Source: CAJXVY01 sp965657575 (lineage in GTDB: Bacteria > Actinomycetota > Actinomycetes > Actinomycetales > Microbacteriaceae). Taken from it: a DNA stretch of 46,645 nucleotides. Below the pieces are notes generated by a model that was not told the origin of the DNA, made no database searches, and was given only the letters and a program-made list of their open reading frames with translations. This document shows, one piece after another, positions 24,384 to 32,604 of this stretch. A program made the position numbers and the translations under genes. The stretch's first letter is position 1; each line of letters opens with the position of its first letter. Where the stretch lies: positions 1 to 46,645 of the forward strand of contig CBFHOK010000012.1 in the NCBI GenBank assembly GCA_965657575.1. Reading direction: 5' to 3'.

Positions 24384-26022
24384 TCTTGGTCCGGCAGTAG
24401 GGCGCTCCAGCTTCTGGATGGCCAGTGGCACGGTGTTCTCCAGAGCTCTTGGGTTCATCAGAGCAATTCTGCTTGCCTTTGCGATCGGTGTCACCACAGA
24501 TGCGGCTGATGCCTTTGGTGTTGCCAATCAATTGCCGAATAACGTCTACGCGCTGATTATGGGTGGGGTTCTAAACGCCATTTTGGTTCCGCAGTTGGTA
24601 AAAGCCCGCAAGATGAAAGACGACGGCAGAGGTTATATCGACCGCTTTGCCACCCTTGCTCTGTTGGTATTTTTTGCAGTCGGAGCTATTGCCACTATCG
24701 CCTCTCCTGCGCTTATTGGGCTCTACACAACCGGTTGGAGTGATTCACAAATTGCTCTTGCCACCTCTTTCGCCTACTGGACTATTCCGCAACTGTTTTT
24801 CTATGGGTTGTATTCGGTATTTGGTGAGGTGCTGAATTCGCGGTCTTCTTTTGGGCCATTTATGTGGGCACCGGCACTGAACAACCTGGTCTCAATTGCT
24901 GGTCTTGGAGTATTTATTTGGGCTTTTGGTTCTGACTCTGATGGTCAGCGTGCGATAACTTCATGGGGTGCTGATCAAATAGCTCTTTTGGCAGGCTCGG
25001 CAACCGCGGGTGTTGCAGCACAGGCGGTAATACTTTTGTTTTTCTGGAAAAGAATTGGGCTGAAACTTTCACTTAATTTCAAGTTCAAGGGCTACGGCAT
25101 TGGTGCTGGGCTAAAAACAGCGTCTTGGTCATTCGCAATGGTGCTAATTAGTCAGATTGGTGCCCTGGTGCAAACAAATGTTGCATCCAGTGCTGCCCAG
25201 GCTCGTGCTGAAGGGATTGTGGTTGCCAGTGTTGCCGCAGCAGCAATTGCCTGGTTGATTTTCATGCTTCCACATTCAATTGCTACCGTCAGCATTGCAA
25301 CCGCCTACTACACCCGCATCTCAACCTCCGCCTCAAACGGAGACATGGCAAGCATGAAAGCCGATTTGCTAACTGCCATGCGGCTGATTGTGATTGCAAT
25401 GACTCTGGCAACAGCTGGGCTAATTGTCTTGGCATATCCCCTGGCAAGAGTTTTCTCGCCTGGATTTGCAGAAGCACAAGCATTGGGAAATGTAATCATC
25501 GCACTGGCAATCGGTTTGGTTCCTTTCAGCATGGTTCACATGTTCCAAAGAGCGTTTTTTGCATTAGAAGACACCAAGACACCATTTGTTTTCACGACTA
25601 TTCAGGTTGGTTTGCATGTAATTGGGGCAATCACGCTTCTGAATGTTTTAGATAAACAGTGGTTGGTTGTTGGTTTGTCTTTGATCACCGCCTCAACCAT
25701 CACTGTTCAACTACTGCTAGCTGGAGCATTATTGAAATCAAAAATCAATTTCAAGGCTGAGGGTCTGGCCTTGAATCTGATCAGGTCAATCTTGGCAGCC
25801 TCTATCACCGGTGCCATTGGCTATCTGGTGATTGACCAAATGGGTGGGGTTAACACATCAAGCTGGTTGTTTGAAAACCAGTTGAATGCTGGTCTAGGTT
25901 CAGTCGCTGTTAGCGTTTTGATGATAATTAGCTATTTATTCTTGGTTCGGGCGCTTCGACTACCGGAACACGGAATTATTACTAAGTTTTTAGTTGAAAT
26001 AAGAAGAAGGAATGAAAGCTAG
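24376..26022 (+). CDS. murJ: Lipid II flippase MurJ (MviN)
   Basis: A 548-residue MATE-like membrane protein with about 14 helices, and motifs ASGTVFSRALGFIRAILLA near the N-terminus, NQLPNNVYALIMGGVLNAILVPQ, and MVHMFQRAFFALEDTKTPF. MurJ moves lipid II across the membrane for peptidoglycan synthesis. The actinobacterial cytoplasmic pseudokinase extension is absent. An upstream in-frame ATG exists, but MTDLGPAVGRSS starts after GGGGAAGGG and overlaps the previous stop as ATGACTGA, so it was preferred. Confidence 0.92.
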   Translation: MTDLGPAVGRSSFWMASGTVFSRALGFIRAILLAFAIGVTTDAADAFGVANQLPNNVYALIMGGVLNAILVPQLVKARKMKDDGRGYIDRFATLALLVFFAVGAIATIASPALIGLYTTGWSDSQIALATSFAYWTIPQLFFYGLYSVFGEVLNSRSSFGPFMWAPALNNLVSIAGLGVFIWAFGSDSDGQRAITSWGADQIALLAGSATAGVAAQAVILLFFWKRIGLKLSLNFKFKGYGIGAGLKTASWSFAMVLISQIGALVQTNVASSAAQARAEGIVVASVAAAAIAWLIFMLPHSIATVSIATAYYTRISTSASNGDMASMKADLLTAMRLIVIAMTLATAGLIVLAYPLARVFSPGFAEAQALGNVIIALAIGLVPFSMVHMFQRAFFALEDTKTPFVFTTIQVGLHVIGAITLLNVLDKQWLVVGLSLITASTITVQLLLAGALLKSKINFKAEGLALNLIRSILAASITGAIGYLVIDQMGGVNTSSWLFENQLNAGLGSVAVSVLMIISYLFLVRALRLPEHGIITKFLVEIRRRNES

Positions 26023-26034
26023 CGAGTGCTAGTT
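26009..26034 (+). promoter_or_regulatory. Candidate SigR/SigH-type (thiol-stress) promoter of trxB
   Basis: GGAAT (26009-26013), then exactly 18 nt, then GTT (26032-26034). This equals the SigR/SigH consensus GGAAT-N18-GTT known for thioredoxin genes in Streptomyces and mycobacteria. The GGAAT lies in the last codons of murJ. No sigma factor gene is in the window, so this is inference from the motif and the target gene. Confidence 0.45.
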
Positions 26035-26061
26035 TGATACATAGACAAACATCTATATAAC
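26034..26061 (+). promoter_or_regulatory. Housekeeping promoter of trxB-trxA
   Basis: TTGATA (26034-26039), 16 nt, TATAAC (26056-26061): four and five of six matches to the sigma-70 consensus. The leader would be about 17 nt, with GGAG just before the trxB ATG. Confidence 0.65.
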
Positions 26062-26084
26062 GCCCACAAGGCATTGGAGTAAAA

Positions 26085-27005
26085 ATGCGAGAAGTTGTAA
26101 TCATCGGTTCTGGTCCAGCTGGCTACACAGCTGCTATTTATGCTGCGAGAGCTGATCTCAAGCCGCTTCTGATCGCATCCAGTGTTGAGCCTGGTGGTGA
26201 ATTGATGAAGACCACCGAGGTGGAAAACTATCCAGGATTTCCAACCGGCACCATGGGGCCTGATCTGATGGCTGATTTCCAAGCTCAAGCAGAGAGGTTT
26301 GGCACAGAGATCATGTTTGATGACGTGGTCGAGGTGGACCTAAAAGGTGACACAAAAATCATCAAAACCGGTGGTGGGGAAACTGTTGAGGCGAAAACCG
26401 TAATCATTTCAACCGGTGCGGCCTATCGAGAGCTTGGTTTGCCGAAAGAAAAGGAACTCTCTGGGCATGGGGTTAGCTGGTGTGCAACCTGCGATGGGTT
26501 CTTCTTTAGAGAAAAAACCATTGCTGTGGTTGGTGGTGGCGATTCAGCCATGGAGGAGGCAAACTTTCTAACCAAGTTTGCTGACAAGGTTTATGTAATT
26601 CACAGAAGAGACAGCCTGAAGGCTTCAAAGACCATGCAGCAGCGCTCTTTTGACAACGAAAAAATTGAATTTATCTGGAACAGCGAGATTGCTGAATTAC
26701 ACGGTGAGGGCAAGCTTGAGGGGGTAACTCTGAATGACACCCAAACCGGTGAAAAGAATCATCTGGAGATCCAAGGTCTGTTCATTGCAATTGGTTCAGA
26801 CCCCAGAACTGGATTATTTGAGGGTCAATTGGAGTTAGACAAAGAGAAGTTCATAAAGGTGGATGGAAGAAGTTCAAAAACCACTCTTCCCGGCGTCTTC
26901 GCTGCCGGTGATGTAATTGACCCAACCTACAGACAAGCAATTACAGCAGCTGGCAGTGGGTGCGTAGCAGCACTAGATGCCGAGCACTACCTGGCTGATC
27001 ACTAA
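26085..27005 (+). CDS. trxB: Thioredoxin reductase
   Basis: A 306-residue FAD/NADPH oxidoreductase: FAD site GSGPAGYTAA (8-17), redox-active C133-A-T-C136 in SWCATCDGFF, NADPH site GGGDSAMEEA, and the C-terminal FAD motif VFAAGDVIDPTYRQ. It reduces thioredoxin, encoded directly downstream. GGAG lies 6 nt before the ATG. It begins a new transcription unit after murJ. Confidence 0.96.
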   Translation: MREVVIIGSGPAGYTAAIYAARADLKPLLIASSVEPGGELMKTTEVENYPGFPTGTMGPDLMADFQAQAERFGTEIMFDDVVEVDLKGDTKIIKTGGGETVEAKTVIISTGAAYRELGLPKEKELSGHGVSWCATCDGFFFREKTIAVVGGGDSAMEEANFLTKFADKVYVIHRRDSLKASKTMQQRSFDNEKIEFIWNSEIAELHGEGKLEGVTLNDTQTGEKNHLEIQGLFIAIGSDPRTGLFEGQLELDKEKFIKVDGRSSKTTLPGVFAAGDVIDPTYRQAITAAGSGCVAALDAEHYLADH

Positions 27006-27024
27006 AAAGTATTTGGAGGAAAAA

Positions 27025-27342
27025 ATGGCAAGAGATGTAACAACGGAAGACTTCCAGAAGGAAGTTTTAGATAACTCTCTACCGGTACTAGTTGATTTCT
27101 GGGCCGAATGGTGTGGTCCATGCCGCATGGTCTCACCAATCGTTGACGAATTGGGCACTGACCTGCAGGGAAAATTGGATGTAGTGAAGGTGAATGTTGA
27201 TCATGAGCCGGAGCTCGCCATGAAATACAACGTCACCGGGATTCCACTACTCGGAGTTTTCAAAGGCGGCGAGCTTGTAAAGCAGTTGGTTGGCGCAAGG
27301 CCAAAGGCCGCCATCCAAAGCGAATTGCAAGAGTACCTCTAG
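27025..27342 (+). CDS. trxA: Thioredoxin
   Basis: A 105-residue thioredoxin with active site WAEWCGPCRM (C30, C33) and the cis-proline region TGIPLLGVFKGGE. It keeps cytosolic protein thiols reduced using TrxB. The frame is open further upstream, but the ATG after TTTGGAGGAAAAA, 19 nt past trxB, is clearly the start. Confidence 0.96.
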   Translation: MARDVTTEDFQKEVLDNSLPVLVDFWAEWCGPCRMVSPIVDELGTDLQGKLDVVKVNVDHEPELAMKYNVTGIPLLGVFKGGELVKQLVGARPKAAIQSELQEYL

Positions 27343-27378
27343 CCAATAATGGCATCTAACAATTAGGCTTTGAGCCTG

Positions 27379-28635
27379 ATGAATGAAACCAACACAGGGA
27401 GCATAACCAACTTCGATTATTGGAAGTCGGCTTACGCTGGTCGCGCCTCAAATCTCTCGGTGAGTGAAGTCAGGGCACTGTTTGCCGTGGTTTCCAGACC
27501 AGAGGTTGTTTCCCTTGCTGGCGGAATGCCGGATGTTTCGCAACTTCCAACTGAAGGTTTGAATAAAGCCTACGAATCCCTTTTATCAACCCGTAGAGAC
27601 TTGGCACTGCAATATGGAGGCGGTCAGGGTGATGCGAAGCTTCGCGAGCAAATAGTCGAAATCATGGCACTTGAGGGAATCAATGGAAGTGCTGAAGACC
27701 TGATTGTGACCACCGGCAGTCAGCACGGTCTGGATTTGATGGCAGATCTGTTCATCGATCCGGGTGATGTTGTTTTGCTTGAATCTCCAAGTTATGTCGG
27801 AGCCGTTGGTATTTTCCGACACAAAGAGGCAGAGTTAGTTCACCTTGCAACAGATAGCGAAGGTCTAAACCCCGCTGCACTGCAGGAGGAAGTTACGAAG
27901 CTAAAGGCGCAGGGTAAGAAGATAAAGCTGTTATATCTGGTCCCCAGCTTTGCAAACCCCAGCGGTGTCACCATTCCCCAGCACCGTCGCGAGGAAATCT
28001 TGGCTATTTGTGAGGCTGAGGGTATTTTGATTATCGAAGACAACCCTTACGGACAGCTGTATTTTGATGAGGTTCCGCCACACGCTATGCGGGCGATGAG
28101 CGAGCAACATGTTGTTTATCTAGGAAGTTTTTCAAAGATCCTCTCTCCAGGACTTCGTGTTGGCTATGTATTGGCACCCCCAGCAATCAGGGAAAAACTT
28201 ACCCTTGCCAACGAATCTGCCATTTTGTCCCCCGCAATGTTCGGGCAAATGCTGGTTAGTGAATATTTGACCGTCAATGACTGGAAGAAACAGATTTCTG
28301 ATTATCGCGATCTTTACCGAAAAAAACGAGATGCTGCAATTGAGGCGATCGATAAGCATTTGCCGGGTATTGAGACAACCAGACCTAAAGGTGGATTTTT
28401 CTTGTGGGTGACAATGCCTGAAGGAATTGATTCCAAGGCAATGCTTCCTTTGGCAGTTAGTGAGCTTGTCGCTTACACCCCAGGAACCGCTTTTTATGGA
28501 AACGGTTTGGGCAAGAACAATCTTCGTGTTTGTTTCTCTCACCCAAGTGTTGAAAGGGTTTCACTGGGTATTCAAAGACTTTCAACGGTTATCAATAATC
28601 AAATTGATCTTCTAAAGACATTTGATGCGGAGTAA
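27379..28635 (+). CDS. PLP-dependent aminotransferase (class I/II, LysN/2-aminoadipate type)
   Basis: A 418-residue fold-type I aminotransferase: YGGGQGDAKLREQI, TTGSQHGLDLMADL, the region VPSFANPSGVT, EDNPYG, and the PLP lysine in GSFSKILSPGLRVGY. It lacks the GntR DNA-binding domain of MocR regulators. Similar enzymes act on aromatic, branched or 2-aminoadipate substrates; the substrate cannot be assigned. An in-frame TTG lies three codons earlier. No Shine-Dalgarno is seen, and a 5-bp hairpin AGGCT-TTG-AGCCT sits just before the ATG. Confidence 0.85.
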   Translation: MNETNTGSITNFDYWKSAYAGRASNLSVSEVRALFAVVSRPEVVSLAGGMPDVSQLPTEGLNKAYESLLSTRRDLALQYGGGQGDAKLREQIVEIMALEGINGSAEDLIVTTGSQHGLDLMADLFIDPGDVVLLESPSYVGAVGIFRHKEAELVHLATDSEGLNPAALQEEVTKLKAQGKKIKLLYLVPSFANPSGVTIPQHRREEILAICEAEGILIIEDNPYGQLYFDEVPPHAMRAMSEQHVVYLGSFSKILSPGLRVGYVLAPPAIREKLTLANESAILSPAMFGQMLVSEYLTVNDWKKQISDYRDLYRKKRDAAIEAIDKHLPGIETTRPKGGFFLWVTMPEGIDSKAMLPLAVSELVAYTPGTAFYGNGLGKNNLRVCFSHPSVERVSLGIQRLSTVINNQIDLLKTFDAE

Positions 28636-28638
28636 ACG

Positions 28639-29586
28639 GTGAAGGTTGTAATTCTTGCCGGCGGCATTTCGCCTGAACGTGATGTTTCATTGAAATCTGG
28701 TCGAAGACTCTCGGACCACCTTGCAGAAGCAGGGATAGAGAATGAAATACGAGAGCCAGATGAGCTTCTGATTGACTACCTTGCGACAACAAAACCGGAT
28801 TTAGTTTGGTCAGTTCTTCATGGTGCAGGCGGTGAAGATGGAAGCATCCAAAAATTATTGGAGATGATCGGACTTAGCTTTGTTGGAGCTGGAAGCAAAG
28901 AAGCTAAGAGTGTTTGGAATAAAGCGACCGCTAAGTCACTGGTGGCAGCTCGGGGGATTGCGACCCCCGATTGGATTGCTCTTCCCAAAAACACCTTCAA
29001 GCAACTCAACGCGAAGTCAGTTTTGGGTGTTGTTTCAAAAAACATTGAATTCCCGCTGATAACCAAGCCGGTCGAGGGCGGTTCGGCTCAGGGTGTTCTG
29101 AGATCCGAAAACGCCAAGGAATTGGGTAAGTCGATGGTGGAGGCCTACGCCTATGGCGATGAAGTAATCATTGAAAAATTTATTCAGGGAACCGAGCTTG
29201 CTATCACAGTTGTTGACCTAGGAGACGGACCCACTGCCCTACCAGCAGTCGAAATTAGTGCGGATAGTGGAAATTTTGGCTATCAGGAGCGTTATATCCC
29301 CGGTGAAACAACTTTTTATGCTCCTGCAAGGTTGGATGGACAAATTGCCGAAAAAGCCGCTGAAATGGCTCTCAGCGCCCATAAAACTCTTGGTTTAGGG
29401 GTTTTCGGGCGAATTGATTTGATTGTTGATGAAAACAATGAGCCTTGGTTTCTAGAAGCTTCAGTAATACCGGGCCTAACAGAGACCTCTCTTGCTCCAC
29501 AGGCCTTCATTGCAGCTGGATGGACGCTTGCTGATGCCTATAAAGCTTTGGCTGAGTCAGCGATCAGTTATCAATCTCGTCGATAA
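28639..29586 (+). CDS. D-alanine-D-alanine ligase-like ATP-grasp protein
   Basis: A 315-residue ATP-grasp ligase: N-terminal VVILAGGISPERDVSLKSGR, central KPVEGGSAQGV, EKFIQGTELAITVVD, and C-terminal WFLEASVIPGLTETSL. All match the Ddl family, which joins two D-alanines for peptidoglycan. In Actinobacteria a second, shorter Ddl-like gene often sits near parB, as here, so its exact substrate is uncertain. The start is a GTG with GGAG upstream, 3 nt after the aminotransferase stop. Its last 23 nt overlap the convergent parB gene. Confidence 0.82.
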   Translation: MKVVILAGGISPERDVSLKSGRRLSDHLAEAGIENEIREPDELLIDYLATTKPDLVWSVLHGAGGEDGSIQKLLEMIGLSFVGAGSKEAKSVWNKATAKSLVAARGIATPDWIALPKNTFKQLNAKSVLGVVSKNIEFPLITKPVEGGSAQGVLRSENAKELGKSMVEAYAYGDEVIIEKFIQGTELAITVVDLGDGPTALPAVEISADSGNFGYQERYIPGETTFYAPARLDGQIAEKAAEMALSAHKTLGLGVFGRIDLIVDENNEPWFLEASVIPGLTETSLAPQAFIAAGWTLADAYKALAESAISYQSRR

Positions 29587-30463
29587 GTCGCTTCAGATCA
29601 GCGAAATTGGCAAAATCAATGACCAGCTGACCGCGCTTTTTGCCAAGTTTTATTGAAACAGATGTGTTCAATCTCTCAGCCAGTCTTTCTTCAAGCTCAG
29701 TTAAAGCTCCGCCGGTTGAACCAGGAGTAATTTTTGCTTTTGGTTTCTTTCCCTTGGTTACAGAAATTAGCTCTTCTAAGGCCCTCACGCTCAGACCCTG
29801 TTTGATTACTTTATTAGCAAGCTCAATAACCTGTGATTCGTTCTCAATTGACAACAGTGCTCTTGCGTGACCTGAACTCAAAACCCCGCTTACTAGCTTT
29901 TCTTGAACCATTACCGGCAGTTTCATAAGCCTCAGTGTGTTCGTAATTTGAGGCCTAGACCGTCCGAGTTTGTCAGCTAGTTGCTCCTGGGTGATTCCGA
30001 AATCCTCAAGCAGTTGCTTATAGGCAGCCGCTTCTTCCAGGGGATTCAGATCGCTGCGATGAAGGTTTTCAAGCAAGGCATCGCGTAGCAAGTTCTCATC
30101 GGAAGTTTCGCGGATGATGGCAGGTATTTCCGCTAAACCGGCCTCTTTAGAGGCTCTCCATCGTCTTTCGCCCATGATGAGTTGAAAACCATCTCCCGCT
30201 GGCCTTACAACTATCGGCTGAAGAACTCCGAATTCTTTGACTGAGTGAACTAGCTCTTGGAATGCTTCTGGCTCAAAAACATCTCTTGGCTGCTGCGGGT
30301 TTGGTTGTATTTGCTCAACCGGAATGCTTGCAAAGGCTGCGCCAGGGACTGGCAGCAGGGTGGTTTTCTGTTCAGAGCTAAAAAATACGTCTACGGCATC
30401 TTTTTCACCACTGGGAATAAGGGCACCGATTCCCTTACCCAAACCACCTCTTTTTTCAACCAT
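29564..30463 (-). CDS. parB: Chromosome-partitioning protein ParB
   Basis: A 299-residue ParB: short N-terminus with GLGKGIGALIP, the CTP-binding domain with GERRWRA, the helix-turn-helix region TQEQLADKLGRSRPQITNTLRLM, and a C-terminal dimerisation domain. It loads on parS and spreads as a CTP-dependent clamp, organising the origin. Its ATG directly follows the parA stop with no spacing. Two perfect parS sites lie within 1.7 kb. Confidence 0.96.
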   Translation of the reverse strand: MVEKRGGLGKGIGALIPSGEKDAVDVFFSSEQKTTLLPVPGAAFASIPVEQIQPNPQQPRDVFEPEAFQELVHSVKEFGVLQPIVVRPAGDGFQLIMGERRWRASKEAGLAEIPAIIRETSDENLLRDALLENLHRSDLNPLEEAAAYKQLLEDFGITQEQLADKLGRSRPQITNTLRLMKLPVMVQEKLVSGVLSSGHARALLSIENESQVIELANKVIKQGLSVRALEELISVTKGKKPKAKITPGSTGGALTELEERLAERLNTSVSIKLGKKRGQLVIDFANFADLKRLIDEIDN

Positions 30464-31339
30464 TTAGTTTTTCTTTCCTTTTGCAGCAATTTCCAAAGCC
30501 GCCTCCAAATAAGCAATCGATCCACTGCTTTGTGGGTCATATGAAATTATCGTCTGTGAATAGCTTGGAGCCTCGGATATTCGAACTGATCTTGGGATTA
30601 TTGCCGAAAGTGTTTGATCCGGAAAGTGCTTCCTAACCTCCTCAACAACCTGATTACTGAGGTTTGTTCTGGCATCGTGCATTGTCAGCAGAATTGTGGA
30701 TAGCTCAAGTTCGGGGTTGAGGTGTTGCTTGATTCGTTGAATGTTATTCATTAGCTGACTCAAGCCCTCAAGGGCGTAGTACTCACACTGAATTGGAAGC
30801 AGTACATCGTTGGCTGCCACAAAAGCATTGATTGTTAGCAACCCAAGAGATGGCGGTGAATCAATCAGTACATAATCAATCGGCTGGGATGAGTCCTTGA
30901 AGAACTGACTTAGAGCGTTTTTTAGCAAAAACTCTCTGGATGGCAGAGAAACCATCTCAATTTCAGCACCAGCTAGGTTCAAGGTCGCCGGCAAACAAAG
31001 CAGGTTTTCGCTAAATGTCGATTCTTTCGCTAATTCGATAATTGATTTTGACCCAATTAGAACTTCGTAAGTTCCTTCAACATCGCCGTGGTGTTCAACA
31101 CCCAAAGCAGTAGAGGCATTTCCCTGTGGATCAAGATCTATGACCAAAACACGCATGCCCTTGGATGCTAAGGCGGCAGCCACATTCACCGCACTGGTTG
31201 TTTTGCCAACGCCACCTTTCTGGTTTGTAACTGCGAAAACCCTTGGCGAATCATTGTGGTCTAGTTCAGTAGCGTCAATTTTTTTCAGCCGCTGCTGATT
31301 GGTGACTATCTCAGCGGCGAGTGGTGGTTGCTCAGTCAT
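30464..31339 (-). CDS. parA: Chromosome-partitioning ATPase ParA
   Basis: A 291-residue Walker-type ATPase: deviant Walker A NQKGGVGKTTSAVN, then VIDLDPQGNAS and DYVLIDSPPSLG. It drives origin segregation through ParB. A GTG two codons upstream is in frame, but the ATG has AGGTG 5 nt before it and overlaps the stop of the small upstream ORF as ATGACTGA. The N-terminal extension before the ATPase core (about 45 residues) is shorter than that of mycobacterial ParA. Confidence 0.94.
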   Translation of the reverse strand: MTEQPPLAAEIVTNQQRLKKIDATELDHNDSPRVFAVTNQKGGVGKTTSAVNVAAALASKGMRVLVIDLDPQGNASTALGVEHHGDVEGTYEVLIGSKSIIELAKESTFSENLLCLPATLNLAGAEIEMVSLPSREFLLKNALSQFFKDSSQPIDYVLIDSPPSLGLLTINAFVAANDVLLPIQCEYYALEGLSQLMNNIQRIKQHLNPELELSTILLTMHDARTNLSNQVVEEVRKHFPDQTLSAIIPRSVRISEAPSYSQTIISYDPQSSGSIAYLEAALEIAAKGKKN

Positions 31340-31502
31340 TTTCACCTAATGTTTCACGTGAAACATGTTCAATATTTTCTTTGCCGGAACCCCTCCAGCC
31401 AGTTTCGTTGGGTGATTCTTCTTCTCTGCTCATTGGATAGCCCAGGCCAGGAAAAACACTTGGCTTGGTAACTGATGTTTCTTCAGCGTGATTCTCAGTC
31501 AA
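31332..31502 (-). CDS. 56-residue ORF bridging rsmG and parA
   Basis: A TTG-started ORF reading MTENHAEETSVTKPSVF..., very polar, with no membrane helix or known motif. Its start overlaps the rsmG stop (TTGACTGA) and its stop overlaps the parA ATG (ATGACTGA), 8 nt each, the kind of double overlap expected of coupled genes. Near its C-terminus the parS site is read as HVSRET, a string also found in N-terminal extensions of some actinobacterial ParA proteins. It may be a genuine small protein, a coupling leader, or a detached ParA N-terminus. Confidence 0.45.
   Translation of the reverse strand: MTENHAEETSVTKPSVFPGLGYPMSREEESPNETGWRGSGKENIEHVSRETLGEND
31350..31365. other. parS site 1
   Basis: A perfect 16-bp palindrome TGTTTCACGTGAAACA, the canonical bacterial parS. 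It is immediately upstream of parA and lies inside the 56-residue ORF. Confidence 0.97.
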
Positions 31503-32142
31503 TGTTTCTAACCTTCACCTCGACAAGTTTTGTGGGTTCTTCGAGCTTATCCCCACCCGCATAAACTACCTCAAAAGAATCGAGCTTGAATTTCTTTGCT
31601 AACTTCTTAGCCTCTTCAATCTCTTCCTCGGCTTTCGCACCCTTCAAAGCAAGCAATCTTCCCCCTGGCAGGACTCCAGGAATGGCAAATCTAATCAGTT
31701 TTGGTAATGCCGCAACAGCCCTCGCCATCACCACGTCAAACTGAGGATCTAGATCCTCTCCTCTGACGCGGAACACCCTGACATTGTCTAATTTCAGCTC
31801 GCTGACGACCTGTTTTAGCCAGTCACTTCTTCTCTCCATGGGTTCGACTAACGTCACCTGACAATCCGGTTTTGCCATGGCCACCGGCAAACCTGGCAGA
31901 CCAGCACCAGATCCGATATCCGCCACCTTCAGCCCTGATTCGATATATTCAGAAACTACTGCTGAATTCAAAATATGACGAGACCAAAGTTTGTCCAACT
32001 CTCTTGGACCCAGAAGTCCTAGCTTTTCTGAATCGCGGGACAAAAGCTCTGCATACTGAACCGCCTTATCGTAATTCGCTCCAAAAACAGCCTTTGCTGT
32101 CTCCGGTACAGGTTCAATCTCCAAATGTTTCACGTGAAACAA
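31495..32142 (-). CDS. rsmG: 16S rRNA (guanine527-N7)-methyltransferase
   Basis: A 215-residue class-I methyltransferase with the SAM motif VADIGSGAGLPGLPVA and VTLVEPMERR; the family methylates G527 in the 530 loop of 16S rRNA, a change whose loss gives low-level streptomycin resistance. The frame starts with TTG directly after the jag stop, reading MFHVKHLEIE, and these first codons are the second parS site. A GTG at codon 4 is an alternative start; neither has a good Shine-Dalgarno. Confidence 0.92.
   Translation of the reverse strand: MFHVKHLEIEPVPETAKAVFGANYDKAVQYAELLSRDSEKLGLLGPRELDKLWSRHILNSAVVSEYIESGLKVADIGSGAGLPGLPVAMAKPDCQVTLVEPMERRSDWLKQVVSELKLDNVRVFRVRGEDLDPQFDVVMARAVAALPKLIRFAIPGVLPGGRLLALKGAKAEEEIEEAKKLAKKFKLDSFEVVYAGGDKLEEPTKLVEVKVRNID
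32126..32141. other. parS site 2
   Basis: A second perfect TGTTTCACGTGAAACA, about 760 bp from the first. It overlaps the first codons of rsmG. No further parS was seen in the window. Confidence 0.97.
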
Positions 32143-32604
32143 TCAGCTGTTTTTTACTACGATGTGCCGATCTCGGCCTTGTCCCTCAGATTCAGATACA
32201 TAACCTGCTTCCGCCACCAAGTCATGAACGATCCTGCGCTCATAGGAGGTCATTGGCTCCAAATGCTGGTCTTTTCCTGTCTCCTCAATCTTCTGAAGGG
32301 TCTTCTCGACCAAGAACTCCAATTGCTCCTCGCGCTTTTTGCGAGAACCTGAGACATCCAAAATCACTCTTGAGAGCTCTGATGTCTTGACCTGAACAGC
32401 CAGTCTTGTTACTTCCTGAAGCGCTGTAACCGTTTCAGGATCTGAAAGTAATTTCAAGTTTGAGCTAGCAAGTTCGGAAGTGATTGAAACCAAGGGTCTT
32501 TCATTAGAAACCCCAATGTCAAGATCTCCGTCTATATCAGCGATGTCTAAAAACTCTTCTAGAAAATCGGCGGCGAACTCGCCCTCTTGTTCCATTTCGG
32601 CCAT
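32143..32604 (-). CDS. khpB: RNA-binding protein KhpB/Jag (KH and R3H domains)
   Basis: A 153-residue protein with an acidic N-terminus, a KH-like domain (about 38-110) and an R3H domain in the C-terminal third, with SYERRIVHDLVAE and the arginine-histidine pair in GRDRHIVV. Jag-type proteins bind small RNAs and affect envelope growth. The long Jag_N domain of Firmicutes is absent, as is usual in Actinobacteria. It overlaps the yidC stop by 1 nt (TAATG). Confidence 0.9.
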   Translation of the reverse strand: MAEMEQEGEFAADFLEEFLDIADIDGDLDIGVSNERPLVSITSELASSNLKLLSDPETVTALQEVTRLAVQVKTSELSRVILDVSGSRKKREEQLEFLVEKTLQKIEETGKDQHLEPMTSYERRIVHDLVAEAGYVSESEGQGRDRHIVVKNS

